Part shown: positions 1-8,673 of the stretch, piece after piece | Position numbering within the stretch: the first letter of the stretch is position 1 | How the letters are laid out: every line of letters starts with the position of its first letter | Origin: Acinetobacter piscicola | GTDB taxonomy: Bacteria; Pseudomonadota; Gammaproteobacteria; Pseudomonadales; Moraxellaceae | Reading direction: 5' to 3' | DNA length: 64,000 nucleotides | Assembly (NCBI RefSeq): GCF_015218165.1 | Contig: NZ_CP048659.1 | Span: 3,596,001 to 3,660,000, forward strand | Notes under the pieces: model-generated | What the model saw: only the letters and a program-made list of their open reading frames with translations | What the model was told of the DNA's origin: nothing | Database searches by the model: none | Made by a program: the position numbers and the translations under genes

Positions 1-209
1 GCTTAATTGGTTCAAAAAATGACAAGGAAGCATTCCAATGGTATCTAAAAGCCGCGAATCAAGGCGATGCTAAAGCACAGTTCAAAGTGGCTCAAGCATA
101 TCGATCAGGTATAGGTATCGCACAGGATCAACTACAAGCACAACAATGGTTACAAAAAGCAGCGCAAGCGAATCACCCTTTAGCGCAAGCCACTTTGGCA
201 AAGCTATAA
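1..209 (+). CDS. Sel1-like repeat protein, C-terminal fragment
   Basis: The window opens inside this gene; reading from base 3 gives 68 residues to a TAA at 207-209. The fragment shows Sel1/TPR-like helical repeat units of the form A.QWYLKAANQGDAKAQ..VA.AYRSG and then QQWLQKAAQANHPLAQATLAKL. Sel1 repeats are alpha-helical protein-interaction scaffolds, often in secreted or periplasmic proteins. The N-terminus, any signal peptide and the repeat number lie outside the window, so no specific role can be given. Confidence 0.8.
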   Translation, partial: LIGSKNDKEAFQWYLKAANQGDAKAQFKVAQAYRSGIGIAQDQLQAQQWLQKAAQANHPLAQATLAKL

Positions 210-312
210 ATTCTATTTTGGTCATTTAAATGTGATGAAAATTAAAAAATGAATAAATTTTCATCACCCTAAAAATAAATCAACATTTTGATTCAATTGT
301 TTATTTTTTGAC

Positions 313-340
313 TTGTAATCTCGTCATTTTTCTGTAGAAT
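313..340 (+). promoter_or_regulatory. Probable sigma-70 promoter of tRNA-Thr
   Basis: TTGTAA (313-318), a 16-nt spacer and TAGAAT (335-340) lie just before the tRNA, giving a predicted start near 347 and a leader of only a few bases. The -10 matches the consensus at five of six positions and the -35 at four of six. Confidence 0.55.
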
Positions 341-352
341 TCTCGCTACGTT

Positions 353-428
<76 letters not shown>

Positions 429-438
429 TTTTATACTT

Positions 439-472
439 AGCCTCGCTTTTTAGTGAGGCTTTGTTGTTTTTG
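439..472 (+). terminator. Intrinsic terminator after tRNA-Thr
   Basis: AGCCTC (439-444) pairs with GAGGCT (455-460), with further weak pairs inside, followed by the T-rich stretch TTGTTGTTTTT. It sits 10 bases past the tRNA CCA end. Confidence 0.75.
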
Positions 473-490
473 GCATTTCATTTATATTCT

Positions 491-1321
491 TCAGATCTTC
501 TGTGCCGTAATTTGCACATAATGCACTAACCCATCCTTAAAAAGTTTCTCACATAACTTTGCTGTCATACGGATTTTTAATAGATCTATAGCATAGGCTG
601 CTGAATACTGCCATTTACGTTGTGCTGCATATTGTGCAAAGCCATGCAAAACTTGTTCTGAAATATCTTGAATCTCAATTTGCCCAAAACCACATGTTTT
701 TAGGATATCTGCGGTCTGTGCACTTGTAAAAAGTTGCTGTGCCTGCACATTGGCTGCTTTCAATAAATACGCATATTTTTTTTGCTCTAACCGAGACAAA
801 TTTTGCCATTGATCAGACCATGTTAAGTAATGAAAGCCTAATCGCCCCTTTGAGTTTAAAACGAAATGAATAGAGTCTAAGAATGCAGATAAAGGGCTAT
901 GATAGGCAGCATCAATACACAGCACCACATCAAAATCTGTTTTAGTCAATCTATTTTTTAAATTTAAGAATGAAGCACAATGAAACTGAATATTTGAATT
1001 TAAATTTTTTTCAAGATCGACAATGCACTGTGGCTGTAAATCTACAGCACTAATATTTTCAATCTTATAGTTATTTTGCCAATGCAATACACTTGCACCT
1101 CGTCCACAGCCTAAATCTAAAAGCTGATCATTTGAATTTAAAACGACAGCATGTGCCAACCGATCTGCCAATTGGCGACATGCTTGTGGATAAGACTGCG
1201 TAGTTGCCGTCCAATATCCTAAATTTGTCCAAGCATACGGCGCATCATCACCTAAAATTTTTGCATTGATGGCATATTTATGTTGTGAAAATTGTTGCTG
1301 TATCGCTTGAATCCATTTCAT
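491..1321 (-). CDS. Class I SAM-dependent methyltransferase
   Basis: A 276-residue soluble protein with a class I methyltransferase fold. The SAM-binding motif I, LLDLGCGRG, is at residues 67-75. The acidic strand-4 region (DFDVVLCIDAAYHS) follows around 130-142. It resembles small-molecule or lipid methyltransferases of the cyclopropane-synthase/UbiE kind, but the substrate is not visible. It starts 6 nt after the stop of the upstream flavin oxidoreductase, so the two are almost certainly co-transcribed and probably act in one pathway. Similar oxidoreductase/methyltransferase pairs occur in bacterial lipid-modification loci; that link is inference. Confidence 0.85.
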   Translation of the reverse strand: MKWIQAIQQQFSQHKYAINAKILGDDAPYAWTNLGYWTATTQSYPQACRQLADRLAHAVVLNSNDQLLDLGCGRGASVLHWQNNYKIENISAVDLQPQCIVDLEKNLNSNIQFHCASFLNLKNRLTKTDFDVVLCIDAAYHSPLSAFLDSIHFVLNSKGRLGFHYLTWSDQWQNLSRLEQKKYAYLLKAANVQAQQLFTSAQTADILKTCGFGQIEIQDISEQVLHGFAQYAAQRKWQYSAAYAIDLLKIRMTAKLCEKLFKDGLVHYVQITAQKI

Positions 1322-1327
1322 AACACA

Positions 1328-2626
1328 TCAGTAACCAAGTTGTGGAGCAACCTCAACTTTAGGTTTTAAATCAACAAATGGCAATGGTGCACCAAAAATC
1401 TCGGCGATATGCATAGCTGACGTTACCGCAGATTCTAAAATAGGCAAACCATCACATGACCAAGACCCACAATAGAATACTTTACGATTTTCTTGACGAT
1501 GACGTTGTTGCAATTCTTTATTCAATGCCACTGTTTCAGAGTTGACCACCGCACGGGTCAAAGTCACCGTTGAAATGACTTTTTTCGGGTCAATTGCTGT
1601 GACTGGACGCCACGTTTGAAACACTGGTGATTTGCCCACGAGACTTGGCTCAACCGAGTTTAACCACACCGTAAATTGTTGCTTGGTAAATTTACGATCC
1701 ATCATATAACTCAGTACACACCAATCTTTACGATTCGGCGGCATGACCGTAATATCGGTATGCATGACCAACTCACCTTGCTCAAACTTAAAGTTTTTCA
1801 ACAATGCTAGATCTTCAGCAAACTGCTCAGGATTTAAAAAATCCTCCAGTTTATTGGTTGGGGTTGCCACGATGACCCGGTCAAAAAACAATTGTTCGCC
1901 TTGGACATTTTCCACTAAGACTTGGTCACCGCGTTCTTCAACTTTTGAAACAGCAGAACCACTATGGATATCGATGCCTTCGACCAATTTATCAACTAAT
2001 GCAGGTGTACCACCATGCAAACGTAACAATGCATCACCATCTGTTAACTGGCGTAGGAAAACCAATAACGGTTTAGCTGGCCATTCACCAATTGTTTTTG
2101 GGTCACACGTACAAATTGTATAGAGCACAGGCATGACTGCACCATGCCAAAATACTTCTTCAATATCATTGTGATTAATAAATTCAGCTAATGTAATATC
2201 TTGATTTTTAGATTTAAAAAATTGATGAATTGCTGTTTTAAGTTGCAACATGCCTTTCACTAAACGCCAACCGTATTGCTTAATCCCTTTACGGTTATTG
2301 ATGATCGGAAAATTTCCTATGCGAGATCGTGTGGTTGTTAACCATGTTTCTGTTTTATCTTCGAACAACCAACTGCATGCCATAAAGGTACGTACAGGAA
2401 AGGTTTTAATGCCTAAGTGAGTTGCAAGACTTAAGGTGTTTTTCCATAAATGCGGATTCATCACGCGTAACGGTGCATCAATCAAACCACCTTCAAATGC
2501 TAAACTATGACTGTCCATTCCGCGACCAGGTAAGGCTTCAAAGATGGTTATATGATGTCCTGCATCTTTCAGAATTCTTGCTGTAGCAAGGCCAGCCATG
2601 CCACTACCAATCACTGCAATATTCAA
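1328..2626 (-). CDS. FAD-dependent amine-oxidase-like oxidoreductase
   Basis: A 432-residue flavoprotein. The N-terminal Rossmann motif GSGMAG (residues 7-12) and the following IFEALPGRG segment are typical of FAD-binding NAD(P)/amine-oxidase-like enzymes (COG2907-type), which often sit with fatty-acid-modifying methyltransferases. The start codon is TTG at 2626: no ATG gives the complete dinucleotide-binding strand, and a GGATAA-like ribosome site lies just upstream. It is first in a two-gene unit with the methyltransferase that follows. The substrate is unknown. Confidence 0.82.
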   Translation of the reverse strand: MNIAVIGSGMAGLATARILKDAGHHITIFEALPGRGMDSHSLAFEGGLIDAPLRVMNPHLWKNTLSLATHLGIKTFPVRTFMACSWLFEDKTETWLTTTRSRIGNFPIINNRKGIKQYGWRLVKGMLQLKTAIHQFFKSKNQDITLAEFINHNDIEEVFWHGAVMPVLYTICTCDPKTIGEWPAKPLLVFLRQLTDGDALLRLHGGTPALVDKLVEGIDIHSGSAVSKVEERGDQVLVENVQGEQLFFDRVIVATPTNKLEDFLNPEQFAEDLALLKNFKFEQGELVMHTDITVMPPNRKDWCVLSYMMDRKFTKQQFTVWLNSVEPSLVGKSPVFQTWRPVTAIDPKKVISTVTLTRAVVNSETVALNKELQQRHRQENRKVFYCGSWSCDGLPILESAVTSAMHIAEIFGAPLPFVDLKPKVEVAPQLGY

Positions 2627-2892
2627 AGTTATTATCCAAGCGTTAACTATTTTTTTTATTATGAATGAAGCATCTTAAAAATAGGCTATTAAAAAGTTCC
2701 AGTTTTTATGGTTTTTCACAAATGAAAAAATATAATCTAATTGATAAAAAATACATCTGTATATAATTTAAACAATATGAATATAACTTATTTTTTTATA
2801 ACAATTTTTTTAAATTTAAAAATAAACCTTTTTAAAAATATAAAGATAATTTAAATATTTTACCAATTGTTGTATTTACAAACACCTAAGCT

Positions 2893-3018
2893 TTGATTAT
2901 CATGAGCAACATAAATGATAACTACTTCACATATTTAAAGGTTAAATATGTGAAATGTATAAAGAAAACTTACAGCGTAAAAGGACTTCTATAGTGTGGG
3001 ATAGAAGTCCTTTTTTTT
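2893..3018 (+). ncRNA. Candidate small RNA with two perfect hairpins
   Basis: The gap 2627-3091 holds no ORF but has a complete small-RNA layout. TTGATT (2893-2898), a 17-nt spacer and TGATAA (2916-2921) form a promoter. A perfect 13-bp stem-loop spans 2926-2954 (TTCACATATTTAA, loop AGG, and its complement). A perfect 12-bp stem (AAGGACTTCTAT, 2981-2992, with 3001-3012) is followed by eight Ts. With a start near 2928 the transcript would be about 90 nt. The first stem begins at or just before the predicted start, so it could instead be an operator. Confidence 0.5.
2981..3018 (+). terminator. Strong intrinsic terminator
   Basis: A perfect 12-bp hairpin with an 8-nt loop is followed by TTTTTTTT. 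No protein gene on this strand lies upstream for more than 2 kb, which is why a small RNA is proposed. The four As before the stem mean it may also act weakly on the opposite strand, downstream of the pirin gene. Confidence 0.8.
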
Positions 3019-3091
3019 ATCTCCAATGACCTTAACCATCATGGTAAACATATAGATACATAAAAAGCGGATTCGAAAATCCGCCTTTACC

Positions 3092-3967
3092 TTAGTGTTG
3101 GATTGCAATTTCGCCGAACTTACCCTGATTGAAATCATCAAAAGCTTGCACGATTTCTTCTTTGCTATTCATCACAAAAGGCCCATAACCTTGAATCGGT
3201 TCATTCAGTGGGCGACCTGTCAGTACCAAAAACTTAGTATCTTTCAGCGCTTTCAACTGAATTTGTGCTTCGCCATCTTTGCCAAACAGTACCAAAGAAT
3301 TGTCTTGCACCACTTGATGGTCATTGAGCAACATTTCGCCCTCAAGCACCACAAGCAAGGTGGTATGGTCTACAGGCACATAAACTTGCTCCGAAAACCC
3401 TGCATTTAAGCGTCCATCCCACACATTGACGGGGCTAAATGTGGTTGCAGGACCGTGTTGTTCTGCAAATGAACCTGCGATCACGCGCAAATGTCCAGCA
3501 TCCTGTTCAAACTGAATCACAGGAATATCTTGTGCATCAATCGCTTGATATTTTGGTGCCGTCATTTTATCCGCAGCAGGTAAATTGACCCACAACTGTA
3601 CCATTTCAAAAAATCCACCCGTTTCAGCAAACTCTTTTGAATGGAACTCTTCATGCACTAAGCCTGAACCCGCTGTCATCCATTGCACATCACCCGTTTT
3701 GATCGTACCACCGCCACCATGCGAATCTTTATGGGTCACTTCCCCTTGATAGGCAATCGTCACTGTTTCAAAACCACGATGTGGATGTGACCCTACACCA
3801 TGTTGCACTTGAGTTGGATCGAATTGGTACGGAGATGCATAGTCCAACAGTAAAAATGGACTAATGGCTTGACCTAAACGATCATAAGAAAACAAACTTT
3901 TCACAGGAAAGCCATCACCAACCCAGTGCATGTGTTGATTACGATAAACGCCAACAATTTTTTTCAT
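3092..3967 (-). CDS. Pirin family protein
   Basis: A 291-residue bicupin protein of the pirin family. The four metal ligands of pirins are visible: H61 and H63 in the HPHRGFE motif, then H105 and E107 in GLVHEEFH. Members bind Fe(II); some (such as YhhW) have quercetin 2,3-dioxygenase activity and others act as redox-dependent regulators, so the actual substrate is uncertain. It is transcribed away from a ycaC-like gene, with a 292-bp shared upstream region carrying a large imperfect palindrome. A second, divergent pirin lies at 32867-33814. Confidence 0.92.
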   Translation of the reverse strand: MKKIVGVYRNQHMHWVGDGFPVKSLFSYDRLGQAISPFLLLDYASPYQFDPTQVQHGVGSHPHRGFETVTIAYQGEVTHKDSHGGGGTIKTGDVQWMTAGSGLVHEEFHSKEFAETGGFFEMVQLWVNLPAADKMTAPKYQAIDAQDIPVIQFEQDAGHLRVIAGSFAEQHGPATTFSPVNVWDGRLNAGFSEQVYVPVDHTTLLVVLEGEMLLNDHQVVQDNSLVLFGKDGEAQIQLKALKDTKFLVLTGRPLNEPIQGYGPFVMNSKEEIVQAFDDFNQGKFGEIAIQH

Positions 3968-4015
3968 TTCAATGCCCCATCTCTTGCGGAACGATAATAT
4001 GAATGCATTTTAAAA

Positions 4016-4065
4016 TTTTTGAGATGCTGAATATAGCCACGATTCGGCATTCTATATCTCAAAAA
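4016..4065. repeat. 50-bp imperfect palindrome between pirin and ycaC genes
   Basis: TTTTTGAGAT (4016-4025) is exactly complementary to ATCTCAAAAA (4056-4065). Inside, GAAT pairs with ATTC and GCC with GGC around a 7-nt centre. It lies in the only region that can hold promoters for both divergent genes, so it may be an operator or a cruciform-type element. Confidence 0.6.
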
Positions 4066-4259
4066 TGGGAAGACACTCTGTCCTACATTATTTTAAAGAT
4101 GAGGCTATTTTCTTATAAATAGGATTATTTTTCTCAGTATTTGGGCTTTAACCAAACTCAGCTTCACGTAGGATGAATAGAGTACAAATACCTGTATCTC
4201 TTGATTCACAGATATTGCTGTACACTTTCAGACTTAATTTTAATAATGAGGCATAGACC

Positions 4260-4886
4260 ATGGGTAAACCATACGTTCGTTTAGATAAAGACAATGCGGC
4301 CGTTTTATTGGTTGATCATCAAACAGGACTGCTTTCTTTAGTTCGTGATATAGATCCTGATAAATTTAAAAATAATGTGTTGGCACTCGCTGCAGCTGCA
4401 AAATACTTTAACCTTCCAACCATTTTAACAACAAGTTTTGAAGACGGTCCAAATGGTCCTCTTGTTCCAGAGCTTAAAGAAATGTTCCCTGACGCACCTT
4501 ATATCGCTCGTCCGGGTCAAATCAATGCTTGGGATAATGAAGACTTCGTCAAAGCGGTAAAAGCAACAGGTAAAAAGCAATTGATTATTGCTGGTGTTGT
4601 TACTGAAGTTTGTGTGGCTTTTCCAACGCTTTCCGCTCTTGCAGAAGACTTTGACGTCTTTGTGGTGACAGATGCATCTGGTACATTCAACCATTTAACA
4701 CGTGATTCTGCATGGGATCGTATGTCACAAGCTGGTGCACAACTGATGACATGGTTCGGTACTTCTTGTGAATTACACCGTGACTGGCGTAATGATATTG
4801 AAGGTTTAGGTGCATTGTTTGGTGCGCACATTCCTGACTATAGCAACTTGATCCAAAGCTATATTAAAAATACTGAACAGAAATAA
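4260..4886 (+). CDS. ycaC: Isochorismatase-family hydrolase, YcaC type
   Basis: 208 residues, the same length as E. coli YcaC, and similar along its whole length. The cysteine-hydrolase catalytic features are present: D19 in VLLVDHQ and C118 in VVTEVCVA. YcaC proteins are cytoplasmic oligomeric hydrolases of unknown physiological substrate. The ATG follows a GAGG-containing ribosome site. It is divergent from the pirin gene and followed by a LysR-type regulator on the same strand, a plausible local regulator. Confidence 0.9.
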   Translation: MGKPYVRLDKDNAAVLLVDHQTGLLSLVRDIDPDKFKNNVLALAAAAKYFNLPTILTTSFEDGPNGPLVPELKEMFPDAPYIARPGQINAWDNEDFVKAVKATGKKQLIIAGVVTEVCVAFPTLSALAEDFDVFVVTDASGTFNHLTRDSAWDRMSQAGAQLMTWFGTSCELHRDWRNDIEGLGALFGAHIPDYSNLIQSYIKNTEQK

Positions 4887-4904
4887 TTTTCAGATTTGAT
4901 ATGA

Positions 4905-4934
4905 CAAAAGTGACCTTTCAGGTTGCTTTTGTTT
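4905..4934 (+). terminator. Probable terminator after ycaC
   Basis: CAAAAG and ACCT pair with AGGT and CTTTTG around a 3-nt loop, with a small internal mismatch, followed by a short T run. Confidence 0.5.
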
Positions 4935-5003
4935 ACGCTCTGAATAAATAATAGATTGTCTTAAAAATGGTATAATCTTAAAAATTACTCATTTTTGAGG
5001 TGT

Positions 5004-5930
5004 ATGATGCACTCTTTTGATGACTATTATTATTTCTACCTTGTCGTCAAACATGGTGGATTTAGCGCAGCCAGTGAAGCAACCGACATTACCAAATCTA
5101 AACTCAGTCGGCGCATTTTGGACTTGGAAGCCAAATTCAATGTCACACTCATTCAACGTTCCACACGCCATTTTAAAGTCACACCTTTAGGGCATGAGTT
5201 CTACAATGAATGTGTCAAAATCATTGAACAAGCAGACTCTGCACAAAGTATATTATTAAAACAAAGTTCCGAATTACATGGCATGCTTAAAATTAGTTGC
5301 CCACCCGTGATGATGGAGCACCAAATTCGCCCTATTTTAAATAAATTTCTAAAAAAATATCCGAAAGTTGAAGCAGAATTGGAACTTACTAGCCGTCGTG
5401 TGGATGTTTTGCATGATGACATTGACCTTGCAATTCGTACCAATTTTTCTGCCAATGAAGACTCGAGCATTATCGTACGTGACGTAATTAAAACAACGCA
5501 TTGCTTAGTGGTCAGTCCTGAAGTTTTAGCAGGAAAAGAAATTAAACATATTACGCAACTCTATGATTATCCAACGATTGTATTGGGAACTAAAAAACAA
5601 AATTATCATTGGCATTTACACAATCAAACCCACAATGAGGTGATTGATGTATTGTTACAACCTCGGGTGAAAAGCAACGATTTAGCAGGTGCGTACTATG
5701 CTGTTTTAGATGGGCTAGGCATTGCCGATCTACCTTATTTGACCGTACAGCAAGATATTGCATCAGGGCGTTTAATCCACATTTTGCCCGATTGGTGTTC
5801 CAATATTGGCACAGTCCAATTGGTTTATGCATCTCGTAAAGGGCAACGCTTGGTCATGGAAAAACTGATAGAAACCTTAGTTGAGGGCATTCGTGACTAT
5901 GCCAAAGAATTTGATGGCTATTTAACTTAA
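5004..5930 (+). CDS. LysR-family transcriptional regulator
   Basis: About 308 residues. The N-terminal winged helix-turn-helix (roughly residues 5-62, with AASEATDITKSKLSRRILDLE) is typical of LysR proteins, followed by a periplasmic-binding-protein-like effector domain with DIDLAIRT and ending near FDGYLT. Two ATGs are possible, at 5004 and 5007; the GAGG at 4997-5000 is better spaced for the second. An upstream TTG (4995) overlaps that ribosome site and is unlikely. By position it may control ycaC and pirin; the inducer is unknown. Confidence 0.9.
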   Translation: MMHSFDDYYYFYLVVKHGGFSAASEATDITKSKLSRRILDLEAKFNVTLIQRSTRHFKVTPLGHEFYNECVKIIEQADSAQSILLKQSSELHGMLKISCPPVMMEHQIRPILNKFLKKYPKVEAELELTSRRVDVLHDDIDLAIRTNFSANEDSSIIVRDVIKTTHCLVVSPEVLAGKEIKHITQLYDYPTIVLGTKKQNYHWHLHNQTHNEVIDVLLQPRVKSNDLAGAYYAVLDGLGIADLPYLTVQQDIASGRLIHILPDWCSNIGTVQLVYASRKGQRLVMEKLIETLVEGIRDYAKEFDGYLT

Positions 5931-5957
5931 ATAACTTAATCAAAATAGTATCCAATA

Positions 5958-5988
5958 AAAAATCCAGAAGACTGACTTCTGGATTTTG
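5958..5988. terminator. Bidirectional terminator between lysR and ahpC
   Basis: AATCCAGAAG (5961-5970) pairs with CTTCTGGATT (5976-5985) around a 5-nt loop. A-rich and T-rich flanks serve the two convergent genes. Confidence 0.75.
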
Positions 5989-6017
5989 ATAACCAACATA
6001 TTTAAAACTTTAGACGC

Positions 6018-6581
6018 TTAGATTTTACCAATCAAATCAATTGAAGGTGCAAGTGTCGCCTCACCTTCTTTCCATTTTGCAGGGCAAACTTCACCTGGAT
6101 GCGTATGAACATATTGTGCTGCTTTCACTTTACGTAAAAGCTCTTGAGCATCACGACCAATTCCGCCTGCATTGATTTCAATAATTTGAATCTTGCCTTC
6201 AGGATCAATTACAAATGTTCCACGATCTGCCAAGCCTTCAGCTTCGATGAGCACTTCAAAATTCTTGGCCAAAGTCCACGTTGGATCACCAACCATGGTG
6301 TATTGGATTTTTTTGATTTCTTCAGAAGCATCATGCCAAGCTTTATGTGTGAAATGTGTATCAGTTGAAACTGAATAAATCTCTACACCCATTTTTTGGA
6401 ATTCTGCATAATTGTCTGCAAGATCGCCCAATTCAGTTGGACAAACAAATGTAAAATCAGCAGGATAGAAAAATACTACTGACCATTTACCGATCATATC
6501 TTGTTCTGAAACTTCAATAAATTCGCCATTTTTATACGCTGTTGCATGAAATGGTTTGACTTCAGTATTGATTAAACTCAT
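6018..6581 (-). CDS. ahpC: Alkyl hydroperoxide reductase subunit C (peroxiredoxin)
   Basis: 187 residues, the standard AhpC length. It is a typical 2-Cys peroxiredoxin: peroxidatic C47 in FTFVCPTE and resolving C166 in GEVCPAKW. It reduces H2O2, organic peroxides and peroxynitrite in the cytoplasm. The start chosen is the ATG at 6581 (MSLINTEV), preceded by AAGGAA; a longer reading frame upstream has no support. The usual reductase partner gene ahpF is not adjacent, so AhpF must be encoded elsewhere or another donor is used. Confidence 0.97.
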   Translation of the reverse strand: MSLINTEVKPFHATAYKNGEFIEVSEQDMIGKWSVVFFYPADFTFVCPTELGDLADNYAEFQKMGVEIYSVSTDTHFTHKAWHDASEEIKKIQYTMVGDPTWTLAKNFEVLIEAEGLADRGTFVIDPEGKIQIIEINAGGIGRDAQELLRKVKAAQYVHTHPGEVCPAKWKEGEATLAPSIDLIGKI

Positions 6582-6724
6582 TGGGTATTCCTTCAATTCG
6601 TTGTAGGGATTGCTTGTCTGTGAAGTTAGAATACGCAAAATGCATGTATCGGTAAAACAGAAGTTTTTCATAAAAATAATCTGTTTTTCAGATCAAAAAT
6701 ACTCATCTTGATCGGCTCTTCAGA

Positions 6725-7348
6725 TTATTCAGGAAAATAAGCAATATTGTTCCACGCTGTATTTGCCAATACTTTTTTATAGTTTTGCGGTGAGGTTTTC
6801 ACTTTATGTGACAACCATGCCCGACAATAACTCTCTGTCGCTCCAATCATCAAAGACAATAATAATTCTGGTGGAATATTTTTCATTTTTTCAGTATCTG
6901 CAAAACATTGCATACGCTTCATAAATTCTTGGTTACGCAACTGATTGGTGTGTTTTAATTCCAAATCTTCATCGTTACGGTTAACCAAAGCTGCTGACAT
7001 ATATAAAAAGCGGGCAAAATCAGGGAAATCAACCACCCAATCAATATAACTACTAACAATCGCTTGAATCGCTTCCTCTAAAGACTGTACATGTAATAAT
7101 GCCTGCTCACGGCGTTGTGCTTGATCTTGCAAAGCACTCAGATATAAGGTCTGAACAATGCCTTCTTTATTTTTGAAATGATGATAAATCGCGCCGACAC
7201 TCGTCTCAGCACGCGCTCGGATCATGTCAATATTAGTGGTTTCGATGCCATACTTTAAAAAGCAATCTAAAGCTTCATTCAAAATTGTACGTTTTAATTC
7301 TGCACGCTTACCCACATAAATGCGTTGTAATAATTCGGTATTTTTCAT
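6725..7348 (-). CDS. TetR-family transcriptional regulator
   Basis: About 207 residues. The N-terminal TetR helix-turn-helix (around residues 15-65, with IDMIRARAETSVGAIYHHFKNKEG) is clear, followed by an all-helical ligand-binding domain. The ATG at 7348 is preferred to a TTG one codon earlier. It is transcribed away from a hotdog-fold gene, and a perfect 17-bp palindrome lies between them, so it probably represses itself and that neighbour. The ligand is unknown; the acyl-CoA-type neighbour suggests a fatty-acyl compound (inference). Confidence 0.92.
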   Translation of the reverse strand: MKNTELLQRIYVGKRAELKRTILNEALDCFLKYGIETTNIDMIRARAETSVGAIYHHFKNKEGIVQTLYLSALQDQAQRREQALLHVQSLEEAIQAIVSSYIDWVVDFPDFARFLYMSAALVNRNDEDLELKHTNQLRNQEFMKRMQCFADTEKMKNIPPELLLSLMIGATESYCRAWLSHKVKTSPQNYKKVLANTAWNNIAYFPE

Positions 7349-7412
7349 CAATATTTCATTCCACCACCTAACTTTGACAAATTTTACGCAGAATATGTTT
7401 GCTGAGCCAATA

Positions 7413-7429
7413 ACAGAATATTATTCTGT
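7413..7429. promoter_or_regulatory. Likely TetR operator (perfect 17-bp palindrome)
   Basis: ACAGAATA-T-TATTCTGT is a perfect inverted repeat, 42 bp before the hotdog gene and about 65 bp before the tetR start. Size and position fit a TetR-dimer operator. Confidence 0.65.
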
Positions 7430-7471
7430 ATTAGAATCATATACAATATTTAATGAGAATGGGACATCACA

Positions 7472-7936
7472 ATGAGCCAAGCACTTAAACTATGGAATAG
7501 CTTTAAAAATAAACCTGCAGGGAAATGGACATTTTCAAAATTGCTTTGCCTAAAAGCACCCTATTTCAGTAGTATTTCCCCTGTTTTTGAACAACTTGCA
7601 CCGAATTATTGCGAAATTAAAATCAAGAAACAACGCTCAGTGCTCAACCATATTGGCACTGTACACGCCATTGCGATGTGTAATATGGCTGAACTTGCAG
7701 GTGGAACCATGACCGATGCCACAGTGCCATCTACACATCGTTGGATTCCTAAAGGTATGACCGTAGAATATCTGAAAAAAGCCAATACCGATTTAGTGGC
7801 AATTGCGACACCTGCCGATGCAAATTTTCAATGGAATCAAGGCAGTGATTATTTAGTCAATGTTGAAGTGAAAGATACGAAACAAGAAACTGTATTTAAA
7901 GCAGTGATTACCATGTGGGTGTCTGCGAAGAAGTGA
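7472..7936 (+). CDS. DUF4442 hotdog-fold (thioesterase-like) protein
   Basis: A 154-residue protein with the features of DUF4442, a member of the hotdog superfamily related to PaaI-type acyl-CoA thioesterases. The segment HIGTVHAIAMCNMAELAGG corresponds to the central hotdog helix and the C-terminus forms beta strands. The likely activity is acyl-CoA thioester hydrolysis or acyl binding, unproven for this subfamily. It is divergent from the TetR gene and probably under its control. Confidence 0.8.
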   Translation: MSQALKLWNSFKNKPAGKWTFSKLLCLKAPYFSSISPVFEQLAPNYCEIKIKKQRSVLNHIGTVHAIAMCNMAELAGGTMTDATVPSTHRWIPKGMTVEYLKKANTDLVAIATPADANFQWNQGSDYLVNVEVKDTKQETVFKAVITMWVSAKK

Positions 7937-7960
7937 TGCCCTTCTTATTTTTTCTAATAA

Positions 7961-7988
7961 AAAACCCTCTGCGTTCACAAAGGGTTTT
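7961..7988 (+). terminator. Short terminator-like hairpin
   Basis: AAAACCCT (7961-7968) pairs with AGGGTTTT (7981-7988), between the convergent hotdog and ssb genes. The stem is short, so efficiency is uncertain. Confidence 0.5.
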
Positions 7989-8013
7989 GATGATGATCTG
8001 CTGTTTTAATCAG

Positions 8014-8622
8014 TTAAAACGGAAGATCATCATCTAAATCTGCTGGTGCTTGAGCAGGTGTTGGCGCAGCGGCTGGCTTCGGTGATTGGAAACCTTGATT
8101 TACATTATTGCCCGCATTGCCATAGTTACCTTGGTTACCATAGCCACCTTGGTTGCCCGGATTGCCATAACCACCTGGGTTGTTATTGCCTTGGTTACCG
8201 TAGCCACCTTGCTGATTATTGTTAAAACGTGGCTGGCTATAACCACCATTGTCACCACCAAAACCTTGACCTTGTTCGCCTTGTTGACGATTTGAGTCAA
8301 GCATTTGCATTTGCTCACCACGAATTTCAGTCGTGTAACGCTCTTGACCATTTTGGTCTGTCCATTGACGTGTACGTAATGAACCTTCGATATAAACTTT
8401 TGAGCCTTTACGTAAATATTGCTGTGCAATTTCACCTAAACGGTTATGCAATACGATACGGTGCCATTCTGTTTGTTCTTTTCTTTCGCCCGTATTTTTA
8501 TCTGTCCAAGACTCACTTGTTGCAATTGAAAACTGGGTGAGAGAACCACCATTTGGGAAAGTCTTCGTCTCAGGATCACGACCTAGAGTACCCACCAATA
8601 TAACTTTATTTACACCACGCAT
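8014..8622 (-). CDS. ssb: Single-stranded DNA-binding protein
   Basis: A 202-residue SSB. The N-terminal OB fold (about residues 1-108) has the characteristic [18 protein letters not shown] start and [11 protein letters not shown] segment. A flexible linker (about 115-190) is built of Gly/Asn/Gln/Tyr repeats such as GGYGNQG. The acidic tip DDDLPF ends the protein and recruits replication and repair partners. It binds ssDNA as a tetramer. The repetitive linker creates long open frames on the other strands that are not genes. It follows yajR on the same strand. Confidence 0.97.
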   Translation of the reverse strand: MRGVNKVILVGTLGRDPETKTFPNGGSLTQFSIATSESWTDKNTGERKEQTEWHRIVLHNRLGEIAQQYLRKGSKVYIEGSLRTRQWTDQNGQERYTTEIRGEQMQMLDSNRQQGEQGQGFGGDNGGYSQPRFNNNQQGGYGNQGNNNPGGYGNPGNQGGYGNQGNYGNAGNNVNQGFQSPKPAAAPTPAQAPADLDDDLPF

Positions 8623-8673
8623 CAGATGTTATCTTCCTATATATTTCTATGTTTTACTTTATAAGAGTTATGT

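Noticed and set aside
8086..8540. Several overlapping frames over the ssb linker
   Set aside because: Shadows of the Gly/Asn/Gln repeat codons of ssb.
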